Both the position numbers and the translations under genes were made by a program. Below the pieces are notes generated by a model. That model did not search any database, was not told the origin of the DNA, and saw only the letters and a list, made by a program, of their open reading frames with translations. A DNA stretch of 37,772 nt, taken from assembly GCA_022768685.1 (NCBI GenBank), contig JALEPQ010000175.1, positions 1 to 37,772 on the forward strand, in the 5' to 3' direction. The first letter of the stretch is position 1, and each line of letters opens with the position of its first letter. Origin of the DNA: Spirochaetia bacterium (GTDB lineage: Bacteria; Spirochaetota; Spirochaetia; Treponematales; Treponemataceae). Shown in pieces: positions 1-9,049 of this stretch.

Positions 1-1139
1 CCAAAAATTACTGGACCTGTTACATAGTCAATTTTTTCTCCAAAGCGGTTTACAGATTTTCCGTTAGATTCCATATCAAGCTGCTGCAAGTGAGCTGGGA
101 AACGGCTGAGAGCCTGAGAATATGGAAGAATTGCAGTTGCAGGATATTCCTGAACATTTCTTTCATAAACACCAATCAAAGCATCCATTAAAGCTGGATT
201 TTCACAGATATTTTTGTTCAAAGAAAGTTTATCTTCCTCTGCAGCACCATCCAAAAATTCCTGGAATACTTTTGGACCAAATGCAAGGCTCAAAATAGCT
301 CCACCTACACCAGAAGTTGAAGAATATCGGCCTCCAATGTAATCATCCATATAGAAAGCAGCCATATAATCAGGGTTGTGTGCCAATGGAGAAGTTTCTG
401 ATGTAACAGCAATCATGTGTTTAGAAGCATCACAACCAGCAGCTTTGATAAATTCTTTTACAAAAGATTCATTTGTAAGAGTTTCAAGAGTAGTTCCAGA
501 TTTTGAAACCAAGATGAAGATTGTTTTAGAAATATCAAGTGATTTACAAACTGAAGCAGCATCATCCGGGTCAACATTAGAAATAAAGTGAGCTTCCATT
601 TTGAAAGTATTATTTTTCTTTGCCCAGTTTTCCAATGCAAGATACATAGCCCGTGGACCTAAGTCAGAACCACCAATACCAATCTGACAAACAGTAGTAT
701 ATTTTTCACCCTTTTCGTTTACAAGTTTTCCAGAATGAACATCATTTGCAAAATCAGCAATACGTTTTACTTCGTTAATATAAAATTCACGTTTATTTAC
801 ACCATCAGCCATAACATCTTTTCCAAGCTGACCACGAGTAAGCTGATGAAGAACCATACGATTTTCACCAGTATTGATTACAGAGCCATTCAATAAATCC
901 TGATATTTTTCAACAAGCTGCTGTTCTTCAGCCAATTCAGCCAAAGTTTTTAAAATCTGATCATTAACCTGTTTAGCAGCATAATTGTAAGTAAGATTTC
1001 CACCCATTGGGATTGAATAAGATGCAATACGTTTTTCTGCACCGCTTCCACTAAGTTCGTCGGCTACAGAAACCATTCCTTTAAGTGACATTAACTTTTT
1101 CCATGAAGAAAGTTTGTCAGCATTAGACCATGTAATCAT
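1..1139 (-). CDS. pgi: Glucose-6-phosphate isomerase, partial (C-terminal end outside the window)
   Basis: Minus-strand reading from ATG at 1139 gives MITWSNADKLSSWKKLMSLKGMVSVADELSG...VCQIGIGGSDLGPRAMYLALENWA...VSKSGTTLETLTNESFV..., typical Pgi motifs (GIGGSDLGPR, SKSGTTxET). Open to the window edge; not in the ORF track. Confidence 0.95.
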   Translation of the reverse strand, partial: MITWSNADKLSSWKKLMSLKGMVSVADELSGSGAEKRIASYSIPMGGNLTYNYAAKQVNDQILKTLAELAEEQQLVEKYQDLLNGSVINTGENRMVLHQLTRGQLGKDVMADGVNKREFYINEVKRIADFANDVHSGKLVNEKGEKYTTVCQIGIGGSDLGPRAMYLALENWAKKNNTFKMEAHFISNVDPDDAASVCKSLDISKTIFILVSKSGTTLETLTNESFVKEFIKAAGCDASKHMIAVTSETSPLAHNPDYMAAFYMDDYIGGRYSSTSGVGGAILSLAFGPKVFQEFLDGAAEEDKLSLNKNICENPALMDALIGVYERNVQEYPATAILPYSQALSRFPAHLQQLDMESNGKSVNRFGEKIDYVTGPVIF

Positions 1140-1249
1140 TTATAATCTCCTGTGAATTATCGCATTCCGCAATAAGTCTCTTTATTTCTTTGCAAGAATT
1201 ATAGTGATTTTTAAACATTTAGGGAATATAAACATTTTTTCTGACAAAA

Positions 1250-1505
1250 GGGACAGAGTAAATTGTATGCCTACAAAAGGGACAGAGTAAATTGTGTTTT
1301 TAGCCCAGTCACATCACCAACTCGCATTTCGCAGTTCCCTAACGGTCAGTGCTGCGCACTCGCTTTCAGCGCCTGCTCAATTCTCGGGGCAAGCATACAA
1401 AAGGGACAGAGTAAAATGGAATTCCAATGGGGACAGAGTAAATTGTATGGAGTAAATTAAAATGCCTACTGGGTAAATTGTATGGATTAAATTAAAATGC
1501 CTACT
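1250..1505 (+). repeat. Family A repeat cluster (GGGACAGAGTAAA core, 4 copies, plus a degenerate 35-bp tandem duplication)
   Basis: GGGACAGAGTAAA at 1250-1262, 1279-1291, 1403-1415 and (with an extra G) 1429-1442; then 35-bp-period duplication aaattgtatgga[g/t]taaattaaaatgcctact. Confidence 0.85.
1303..1393 (-). repeat. Family B structured repeat, copy B1 (short form, inverted relative to B2/B3)
   Basis: Reverse complement gccccgagaattgagcag...gttagggaactgcgaaatgcgagttggt...gactgggc aligns with 6759-6887 and 33674-33800. Confidence 0.75.
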
Positions 1506-1515
1506 TACCTAAAAA

Positions 1516-1558
1516 AAAGGCTGTCCCCAAGTTGAATTTCAACTAAAGGACAGCCTTT
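1516..1558 (-). terminator. Intrinsic terminator of the 6489-1580 minus-strand operon
   Basis: AAAGGCTGTCC (1516-1526) pairs with GGACAGCCTTT (1548-1558), with an inner AGTTGA/TCAACT stem; A-run at 1511-1518 is a T-run on the minus strand. Confidence 0.85.
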
Positions 1559-1579
1559 ATAAAAAATCAAAAAACTACA

Positions 1580-3301
1580 TTAATTTGCTTCTTCAATTTT
1601 TACCCAAACGTTACCAGTACTACCTGAACTGTAAGGTTTTATTACCAAAGTAATATCATAGTCATATCCGGTTGCAGTAATTTTTTTATCTTCAGGAGAA
1701 TCTACGCTGTCCCAATATGAACCACTATTACCATTATATGAATATAAAAGAGACCATTTTGCATCTAGTAAACCTGGTTCATAATGTGCTGAACCAGAAT
1801 AACCATCTCCTGCTTTTACAACAGCAGAGTAACCTGCAGGAATAGTAAAATTAATTTCTGTTCCATTATCATCGGCTACATAAATATATTTTCCATTTAT
1901 ATATTCCTTCAATAAGTTTTTGAATCTTTTGCTTGTATCTTTTAATGCTAATACATATCCCTTAGTTTTTGGATTAAGAATATTTTCAGCATCATAACCA
2001 ATCTTATACTCTTTTACAGATCCACCTTCACCAACTTTAATAGCTAAGTCTGGATCTGCATATAAATAACAGTCATCTGTTGTATAGACAGGTGAATTAA
2101 AAATAAGTTTTACATTATTTTCAAAACCTTGCCCATCATCAAAACGAACTACTGTAAATTCTGGCAATGTTACTTCTTCTAGTGCGCTGTTAAATAAATG
2201 GAATTTACCTTTTAAATCATCAGAAATGCCGCATATATTTGTAATATCATTAATTGTTAAATCAATTGAAATAATTCCACCGGTTGAATCATAATTTAAA
2301 TCTACTGATGTAAAGAAATCCTGTGTAGAAGCCTGATTTTCAACCTTAGAATAGCCAGCAGGTTCAGTAATAACCATTAAAGTTTCTCTTGCATTTATAG
2401 AAAGCCTTCTCTTATAACCTTCATAATCATTTACAGTTTTAATTTCATTTGGATTTTCTGCAATTACACGGAACATAGCATTATTTATTTCAGCTGTCCA
2501 AGTAAGAGTAAATTTATAACCTAAAAGATTATTTACAGAAGACGCTGTAGTAGAAACATCTGTCCAGGAACCATCTGCAGTACAAGACTGAACTTTTATT
2601 TTACCGTCAAAAATAGCTTTAGGATCTTCATCATACAAATCTACATTACAAGTCCATGTTTTATTTGCAAAATCAAAGACACCATTTGTAATTTTCATTG
2701 CATTACGAGGATTTTTTTCAGCAGGTCCTGAAGGTAAAGTTCCCTGAGTTGTTGAACATAAATAAATGGCATAAAAATCGTCTTCTGATTCACCTTGAGC
2801 ATAGTCTTCATCAGCATCAAGTTTCTGCCCATTTACAGCTTTAAGAACTGCTGGATCTACATCAATTTCAACAGCATCTTTGCCTTCCAATTCAACAAAC
2901 AAAGAAACTTCTTTTTTGTATACTTCAACACCTTTAATTTCCACAGAACCTTTTGTTTTATACACTTTTTCTGTTGTAGCAGAACAGTCAATTTCATATA
3001 CCTTAAAGGCACCAGCAGCAGATTCTTCATCAACATTCAAGGTAAATGGAATAGTAATTCTAGATTCTGTTTTAAGAGAATTATCAAAACTATCATTACC
3101 ATTAACTTTTACACCAGTAGCAGTATTCAATTTAAAAATTGTGGTTACATCTTTTCCATCTGCTACAGCAGCTTCTACCTGTGTTTTTGCAGAATAATCT
3201 TTATCTAATTCTGCTTTATTATTTAAACTGATGGCATTTGAACAACCTGTAACAGCAAGTAAAGTTGCAAATGCAAAAACTATATTTAATATTTTTTTCA
3301 T
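1580..3301 (-). CDS. Predicted lipoprotein, paralogue of the adjacent gene; function unknown
   Basis: 573 aa ORF, signal peptide with lipobox (MKKILNIVFAFATLLAVTGC); shares VADG, NGQKLD.D, IKTVN.Y.GY.R and TEPAxYS..QDFF blocks with the 503 aa protein. Confidence 0.8.
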   Translation of the reverse strand: MKKILNIVFAFATLLAVTGCSNAISLNNKAELDKDYSAKTQVEAAVADGKDVTTIFKLNTATGVKVNGNDSFDNSLKTESRITIPFTLNVDEESAAGAFKVYEIDCSATTEKVYKTKGSVEIKGVEVYKKEVSLFVELEGKDAVEIDVDPAVLKAVNGQKLDADEDYAQGESEDDFYAIYLCSTTQGTLPSGPAEKNPRNAMKITNGVFDFANKTWTCNVDLYDEDPKAIFDGKIKVQSCTADGSWTDVSTTASSVNNLLGYKFTLTWTAEINNAMFRVIAENPNEIKTVNDYEGYKRRLSINARETLMVITEPAGYSKVENQASTQDFFTSVDLNYDSTGGIISIDLTINDITNICGISDDLKGKFHLFNSALEEVTLPEFTVVRFDDGQGFENNVKLIFNSPVYTTDDCYLYADPDLAIKVGEGGSVKEYKIGYDAENILNPKTKGYVLALKDTSKRFKNLLKEYINGKYIYVADDNGTEINFTIPAGYSAVVKAGDGYSGSAHYEPGLLDAKWSLLYSYNGNSGSYWDSVDSPEDKKITATGYDYDITLVIKPYSSGSTGNVWVKIEEAN

Positions 3302-3319
3302 TATTCTTTTCTCCTGTTA

Positions 3320-4816
3320 TTAGTAATTAATTGTTTTTTTATTCAATTTCTTACGGCCTTCAGTAACATCAAGCAATGCATCTTCTGCATCATAAGAAGT
3401 TCCCATTTTGTATTCAAATTCACCCTTTTCTGTCGAGCCAGAATATGTATAGAACTTAATAGTTAAATCTTTATCTGCATAAATATATAAACTTTCATTA
3501 CCAGTATTATATTTAGGAAGAGTTACAGGCTTCTTAAAGTAATATGTAACTTTTTTATAACCTGTTTTGTCGCCGCTCACACCGTATGTAAATTCATCAG
3601 AATATAAAGTTCTTACATTATCAGCACTAACTGTAACTGGATTAAGGTTTGTGTCATTAAACTTAACATGATTAATAACATCCATATCCTGAACACCTGT
3701 TACTGTATAATAATCAGTATTTCCTTTATCGTTACTAAAGCTGGCGTTAGATGTTTTAATGGAAAATGTAATACTATTAATTTCAATAGATTTTTTTTCA
3801 TTCATATTTGTTATTGAACTATCCACAGAAATTGAATCAAAGAAATCCTGATCTACAGTAGCTGCTGTAGAATATTCTGCCGGTTCAAGTATTTCAAACT
3901 GAACTTTACAATCTGTTGTATAAACTCTTTCATATCCCTGATATTTGTTTACAGTTTTTATCTTGCCGGCATCTTTTGTCACCAGACGGCAAAATGAGCC
4001 TTCAGGAATTGCAGTAAACTTAAGAATATGTGTATCTTCTCCAGCACTGTATACAGCGTCTGTATATGCAACATCAGTCCATGTTTTTGAAGAAGCATCA
4101 AATTTCTGAACAACTGTATTTTCTTTTAGCATGGAACTCAAATCTTCGCTAATCCCCAGTTTAACAGTTACTTCATCTACAAGACCTTTTGCAGTACTTT
4201 TTCCAAAAATTACATCAAAATCCTGAGCCAGAGTATTATCTCGCTGAAATTTTCTCTGTTTTGAAGAATCAAAACTAAATAGTGATTTTGCAAAGTATTT
4301 AGAATAAGAATCTTCTACTTCTGCACCTGTTTTATCTCCGTCCATATCCAGTTTCTGACCATTTTTTGCAGTTACTTTTGCAGCATCTACAAAAATTTCA
4401 ATGGCATCAACATTTTTAAGGTTTACACCAATACAAACATTATCGTTTAAAACAACAGAAGAAAAATCTAAAGTTTTAGAAACCTTATATATTCCTGCAG
4501 CTGATTCTGTTTCATCTTTTAATTCATAAACAGTAATTCCAGAAACTGATTCTTTTGCTACATCTGCATTAAAACTGATATTAAAATATGTAGTTGAATC
4601 ACTATTTTCATTAAATTCTGTAGAACCATTTTCTAACCGAATGTCAGACACCTTAAAAGGTTCTTGAGCTGTATTTCCGTCGGCAACGTTGGCAGTAAGA
4701 TCTTCTTTATAAGATTCCTTTACATCTGCCTTATTATTGCCTGCAATTAACATTGAACAGCCTGTAACACAAAGCATACAAACTGAAACAATAATTGCAT
4801 TAATAATTTTCTTCAT
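3320..4816 (-). CDS. Predicted lipoprotein, C-terminally shorter paralogue of the 1580-3301 product
   Basis: ORF track starts at 4831 (MEILFMKK...), but that ATG overlaps a GGAG Shine-Dalgarno; ATG at 4816 gives MKKIINAIIVSVCMLCVTGC, a lipoprotein signal. Confidence 0.8.
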   Translation of the reverse strand: MKKIINAIIVSVCMLCVTGCSMLIAGNNKADVKESYKEDLTANVADGNTAQEPFKVSDIRLENGSTEFNENSDSTTYFNISFNADVAKESVSGITVYELKDETESAAGIYKVSKTLDFSSVVLNDNVCIGVNLKNVDAIEIFVDAAKVTAKNGQKLDMDGDKTGAEVEDSYSKYFAKSLFSFDSSKQRKFQRDNTLAQDFDVIFGKSTAKGLVDEVTVKLGISEDLSSMLKENTVVQKFDASSKTWTDVAYTDAVYSAGEDTHILKFTAIPEGSFCRLVTKDAGKIKTVNKYQGYERVYTTDCKVQFEILEPAEYSTAATVDQDFFDSISVDSSITNMNEKKSIEINSITFSIKTSNASFSNDKGNTDYYTVTGVQDMDVINHVKFNDTNLNPVTVSADNVRTLYSDEFTYGVSGDKTGYKKVTYYFKKPVTLPKYNTGNESLYIYADKDLTIKFYTYSGSTEKGEFEYKMGTSYDAEDALLDVTEGRKKLNKKTINY

Positions 4817-4833
4817 AAATAAAATCTCCAAAA

Positions 4834-6489
4834 TTAGAATTTAAGAGTACATCCAGCACCAATGTTGCCACTAAATACACCGTAAGTTCCGTTTAATCTA
4901 AGTGATGTATCAATAATAAAGTTATCTGCTAAGAACCAAGAGAAACCTGTATAAATTCCTGCACTCATAGAATTCCAGCGAGAAGTTACAGCTTTATTTG
5001 CAGTTGATGTACCAGTATATGTAACAGCAGTTGAATCTGTAGTTACGTTATTATTTTCAGTAACTTTTGTTGTAGTTTTTGCTAAATCTGGAGCAGAAGT
5101 TTTTGTTGATGAATATGAATAATTTGGTAAAGATACTGTAACACCACCGTTTACTGCAAATTTTCCAGGTTTTACAAAATATTCAAATCCTCCGGCAACT
5201 GTAGGAACAACAGTAACTGCAAAAACTTTTGAAAGAGCAGAAGCACTTGTTGTTGTTGATTCAGTAGTTCTAACATCACCTGTTACTGTAGTAACTGTAG
5301 TTTTAGCTGAATTTACAGTAGCAAATGATTTATTAGAATTGTAGTTTACAGTTCCAGAAATAACAGCTCTTCCTGCAAGAGTAAGATTTTCTGTAATTGG
5401 AGCAACAGCTTTATAAGCAAAATTATAACCATTATTTAATAGGAATTTATCAGAAAGTGAACCTGCTACTGCTGTATGTTCTGTAACTGTTCCATCAACA
5501 TCAGTTGTTTTACTTGTAGTAACAGTACCTGTATAATTATCAACACCTTTAGTCTGTTTAGTTCCAAAAGCATCATTATAAGAAGCTCCATATACATTGA
5601 ACTGACCATTATAGTTAGCACTGAATACATGTTTTACTTTTTCTGTTGGAAGGACCATTGCACAACCAAAATTTGGTTTAATTGCAAATACATTATTTCT
5701 ATAATTCTTTTCAACAACTGTATTGCTTAATGAAGCAGGTTCTGTAGTAGTCTCACTTACAGCAGTTATTCCTTTTGAAGAAATATCTACGCCAATACCA
5801 GCAACAGGTTTAAGTGTAAACTTTTCTTTTGCAATAACCATACCAAACTGGAAGTCTGGTGTATATGCATTATTAAGAATCTTACCTTTCTTATATTCTG
5901 TTGTTGAAGAAGAAACTTTATTACCATCTTCATCATATATTACGGTTGTAGAATTTGTTCCAGTTGAAGATGTTGTTGATTCAGTAGTAGTAGAAGGATT
6001 AAAAGTACCAAATTTATTTGATCCTGCATAATCAAAACTAAATTTAAATCCCATATCTTTAAAACCAACAAGAACTCCAGGTTTATCTCTTGCAGATGCA
6101 CTGCCATAAGAACATAATGTATCGTTTGTTGTATAAGCATCTGAATTATGAGAATTTGCAGTAACATCATCATAACGATTAGAAACTGCAGTTGAGCTGA
6201 AATTTTCAGAAAAAATATTACCATAATAATAAGGAACAATTGTTAAATCTTTTACTTTAAATGCCCCAGTAATATCCAGGTAAGATGCAGAATAATTAGC
6301 TGTTAAGAAAAGTTTATCAAAATTTACTGTAGACCATTCTGTAACATTTGTAATATTGTCTGCATCATTGTAAAAACAATCTGAAGTACTTGTCTTTACA
6401 GGAGAAGCAAATGCTCCAGCTGCAAAAGCACCCATCACCATAGCTCCGGCAACAAATTTTTTGCCCGAATTTAAAGAAACTTTTTTCAT
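4834..6489 (-). CDS. Predicted outer-membrane beta-barrel protein with Thr/Ser-rich segments
   Basis: 551 aa, signal peptide MKKVSLNSGKKFVAGAMVMGAFAAGAFA; alternating beta-like segments, terminal Phe (GAGCTLKF); Thr/Ser-rich stretches spaced along the chain. Confidence 0.7.
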   Translation of the reverse strand: MKKVSLNSGKKFVAGAMVMGAFAAGAFASPVKTSTSDCFYNDADNITNVTEWSTVNFDKLFLTANYSASYLDITGAFKVKDLTIVPYYYGNIFSENFSSTAVSNRYDDVTANSHNSDAYTTNDTLCSYGSASARDKPGVLVGFKDMGFKFSFDYAGSNKFGTFNPSTTTESTTSSTGTNSTTVIYDEDGNKVSSSTTEYKKGKILNNAYTPDFQFGMVIAKEKFTLKPVAGIGVDISSKGITAVSETTTEPASLSNTVVEKNYRNNVFAIKPNFGCAMVLPTEKVKHVFSANYNGQFNVYGASYNDAFGTKQTKGVDNYTGTVTTSKTTDVDGTVTEHTAVAGSLSDKFLLNNGYNFAYKAVAPITENLTLAGRAVISGTVNYNSNKSFATVNSAKTTVTTVTGDVRTTESTTTSASALSKVFAVTVVPTVAGGFEYFVKPGKFAVNGGVTVSLPNYSYSSTKTSAPDLAKTTTKVTENNNVTTDSTAVTYTGTSTANKAVTSRWNSMSAGIYTGFSWFLADNFIIDTSLRLNGTYGVFSGNIGAGCTLKF

Positions 6490-6540
6490 ACCTTGTTAAC
6501 TCCTTTTGTTAAATACACTTTTGTATGAATAATATATTTT

Positions 6541-6552
6541 GGACACAGTAAA
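6541..6552 (+). repeat. Degenerate family A core
   Basis: GGACACAGTAAA, one mismatch to GGACAGAGTAAA, ~200 bp from copy B2. Confidence 0.5.
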
Positions 6553-6758
6553 TTTCCACTTTTTAAGCAGGAATTTACCCAACTACAAAAAAGTAGACAG
6601 TAACCCCACAGTTACTATCTGCTCTCCTTTTTGTAGAATAACATATAAAATATTGTTATTAAATAGTGCATAAATATCAAACAGGTAGAAAAACTCCTGA
6701 TATTGCCCATTTTTAAGAAAAAAAAATGACATTTTTAATTTTTTTGTCAAAGAAAACT

Positions 6759-6887
6759 TGCCCCGAGAAATGAACTGGCTGCGAAGCAGAGTGCGCCAGT
6801 TTTGAAAAAACTGGATAGCAGCTTGCTGCGTAAAGCACCGCGCGTTAGCAAGCAGTGAATTGCGAGTTGGTATTTTGACTGGGCCCA
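6759..6887 (+). repeat. Family B structured repeat, copy B2 (long form)
   Basis: gccccgagaaatga...ccagttttgaaaaaactgg...gcagcttgctgc...gttagcaagcagtgaattgcgagttggt...actgggc; matches B3 along most of its length. Confidence 0.85.
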
Positions 6888-7003
6888 TATAAAACTAATA
6901 TAATTGAAAACTATTGGATAAGACCATTTGAAAGGCAGATTTGTACAAAATATAATATTTTCCACCTTGACAATTTTTCTAACTAGAATAAAATTAAATT
7001 ACT

Positions 7004-7450
7004 ATGGATTTGAGAACAGTATTAACAACCGACACAGTTAACCTTCATTTGAAAGGTACAACTAAAGAAGAAATTGTAGACGAAATGCTTGATGTTTTAT
7101 ATAAAGCTGGCAAGTTATCTGACAAAGAAGCTGCTCGCGAATGTGTATTAGACCGCGAACGCAAGATGTCAACTGGTATGAAACACGGTATTGCAATTCC
7201 TCATGGAAAAACTGACACAGTTACAGATTTAGTAGCTTGTATTGGTATTTCTGACAATCCTGTAGATTTCGACTCTTTGGATCAGGAACCTTGCAGAATT
7301 TTCATTATGACTTTGTCTCCTGTAAACAAGACAGGTCCTCACTTACAGTTCCTGGCTGAAGTAAGTTTACTTTTCAAGAGCCCAGAAAAGCGTCAGGAAA
7401 TCTTGAATACTCAGGATAAAGCAGAAGTTATTCGTATTCTTACTGAATAG
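7004..7450 (+). CDS. PTS EIIA domain protein (fructose/nitrogen type)
   Basis: 148 aa; MSTGMKHGIAIPHGKT is the EIIA active-site His motif; PtsN/FruA-like fold pattern. Confidence 0.9.
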   Translation: MDLRTVLTTDTVNLHLKGTTKEEIVDEMLDVLYKAGKLSDKEAARECVLDRERKMSTGMKHGIAIPHGKTDTVTDLVACIGISDNPVDFDSLDQEPCRIFIMTLSPVNKTGPHLQFLAEVSLLFKSPEKRQEILNTQDKAEVIRILTE

Positions 7451-7471
7451 TTAGCTTTTCTGATTAGAAAG

Positions 7472-7501
7472 GACGCGGTAATTGAATCGCGTCTTTTTTT
7501 G
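7472..7501 (+). terminator. Intrinsic terminator
   Basis: GACGCG ... CGCGTC followed by a T-run. Confidence 0.85.
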
Positions 7502-7558
7502 TTTTAAATAATATTGTTCCATATTCTTAATAAATTTATAAACACAGGATAATATAAA

Positions 7559-8038
7559 ATGAAACTTGATCCATTATTTTACGTAAAAGAAAACAACCTT
7601 TATAAAATCAGCGATAATTCTGCAGTTGATATTCAATCCATGAAAAAAATTCAGATAAAATGGTCTGAAATTGAATTAGAACCAGAATCGTATAATGAAG
7701 AATATCTGGCAAATTTAAGAGATGAACTTAAAAAAATTGATGATTTAAATCAGTTTGCAATTTTAATTCCTGTTGTAGACAAGGAACTGAAATCAGAAGA
7801 AGATCAGGAACTTTTTATTAATGCATATAATCATACTGCAAGAAGAATCAAAGATTGTGTAAGTGTTGCAGGTTACGAACTTCCAGCAGAACTTCTCGGA
7901 AATTCAAATTTCACACAGAATTTCATTGATACGCTTGCCAAAAAACATGCTCAATATATTTATTTTGCTTCAAAATCTGATGCAGAAAAAAATATTCAAC
8001 TTAATGATTCTCAATTAAGTTCTATTGCGATGTATTAA
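7559..8038 (+). CDS. Hypothetical protein, 159 aa
   Basis: Long ORF with lineage-like codon use; no family recognised. Confidence 0.75.
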   Translation: MKLDPLFYVKENNLYKISDNSAVDIQSMKKIQIKWSEIELEPESYNEEYLANLRDELKKIDDLNQFAILIPVVDKELKSEEDQELFINAYNHTARRIKDCVSVAGYELPAELLGNSNFTQNFIDTLAKKHAQYIYFASKSDAEKNIQLNDSQLSSIAMY

Positions 8039-8190
8039 ATCGCATTATTTGCGAAATACTGCACTATTTGCAAAATATTTTCATTTTTTTCACATTTTTT
8101 CGCAAAATTTCTTCAAAAATCTATTGCACTTTTTTCTTCATTATGTCATTATGCAGACATTCGGAAAGGAAAGAGAGGTAAATCTAGAGA

Positions 8191-8970
8191 GTGAAAGAAA
8201 CAAACAACATTTCTAATGCAACGTTTTTAGCTATGTTCTTTGCTGTACTTCTTCTGGTTGCTAGTTTACTTATTTACTTCCTGCTTCCCTCTTCAAATCA
8301 GATTGATGCAAATGTTCCAACACTTACAATAACTGATTTGACTGAAGAAACAGAGGAAGAATTATCTCAGGCTTTTCAAGACTACTTTACAGAAGTTGCT
8401 GCAAGTAAAATCAACAACTCTATTGATGATGGACTGACACTTTACCGCCAGCCACTTTCAAGAGCAGCTGTTGAATGGTTCTATTTTCAGATTACTGGAA
8501 ATAAAGATGTAACTCAGGCAATTCTTACAGAAGCTGAAAAGAACAATATTCCACTTTCCCTGGCTTTTGCGTTGGCTCACACAGAAAGTAACTACAACAT
8601 AAAAGCAGTTAATAAGAACACAAACTCTTCTATTGATAGAGGTTTGTTTCAGTTAAACAGTAATTCGTTTACAGAACTTACTGAAGAAGATTTTTTTGAT
8701 CCTTATGTAAGTTCAAAATATGGTATGTCGCATCTTAAGTTTTGCTTAAATACCGCTGGCAATGAAGTTTCTGCTCTTGCAATGTATAACGCAGGAACAA
8801 CAAAAGTACGCCAGAATAGAACCCCACAGATAACATTGAACTATGTGGGTAAGATTATGACATATCAAAAAATGCTGGACCAGCTGTTCAGTGAGCAGGT
8901 TGTTGCCTACTATGATACACAGATGGTTCCTGGAATCTCGGTTGCATATACCGGCAATTCTAAGCATTAA
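8191..8970 (+). CDS. Membrane-anchored lytic transglycosylase (SLT domain)
   Basis: GTG start; N-terminal TM segment; LALAFALAHTESNYNIKAVNKNTNSSIDRGLFQLNSNSF matches the SLT catalytic E / GLFQL pattern. Confidence 0.85.
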   Translation: MKETNNISNATFLAMFFAVLLLVASLLIYFLLPSSNQIDANVPTLTITDLTEETEEELSQAFQDYFTEVAASKINNSIDDGLTLYRQPLSRAAVEWFYFQITGNKDVTQAILTEAEKNNIPLSLAFALAHTESNYNIKAVNKNTNSSIDRGLFQLNSNSFTELTEEDFFDPYVSSKYGMSHLKFCLNTAGNEVSALAMYNAGTTKVRQNRTPQITLNYVGKIMTYQKMLDQLFSEQVVAYYDTQMVPGISVAYTGNSKH

Positions 8971-8995
8971 TAAATCAGCCTCCTAATTTTTTTGA

Positions 8996-9037
8996 GCGGA
9001 CCCGTTTTTTTAGTTTTTCGGGTTCGCTTTTTTTTTA
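8996..9037 (+). terminator. Intrinsic terminator
   Basis: GCGGACCCG (8996-9004) pairs with CGGGTTCGC (9019-9027), followed by a T-run. Confidence 0.85.
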
Positions 9038-9049
9038 ATTAAATTCCAC

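Noticed and set aside
376-640. ORFs 376..591 (+) and 458..640 (-)
   Set aside because: They overlap pgi in antisense or an alternative frame; the pgi reading is unambiguous.
1263-1460. ORF 1263..1460 (+), and ORFs 33096..33505 (-)
   Set aside because: Translations of family A/B/C/D repeat clusters (peptides such as KGDRVK and RGQSK repeat because the DNA repeats).
2795-3208. Antisense ORFs 2795..3208 and 2880..3197 (+)
   Set aside because: Antisense to the 573 aa lipoprotein gene; low-complexity shadow ORFs.
6583-6965. ORFs 6583..6888 and 6747..6965 on the minus strand
   Set aside because: They run through family B copy B2 and non-coding flank; the reading frames follow the repeat and have no plausible start context.
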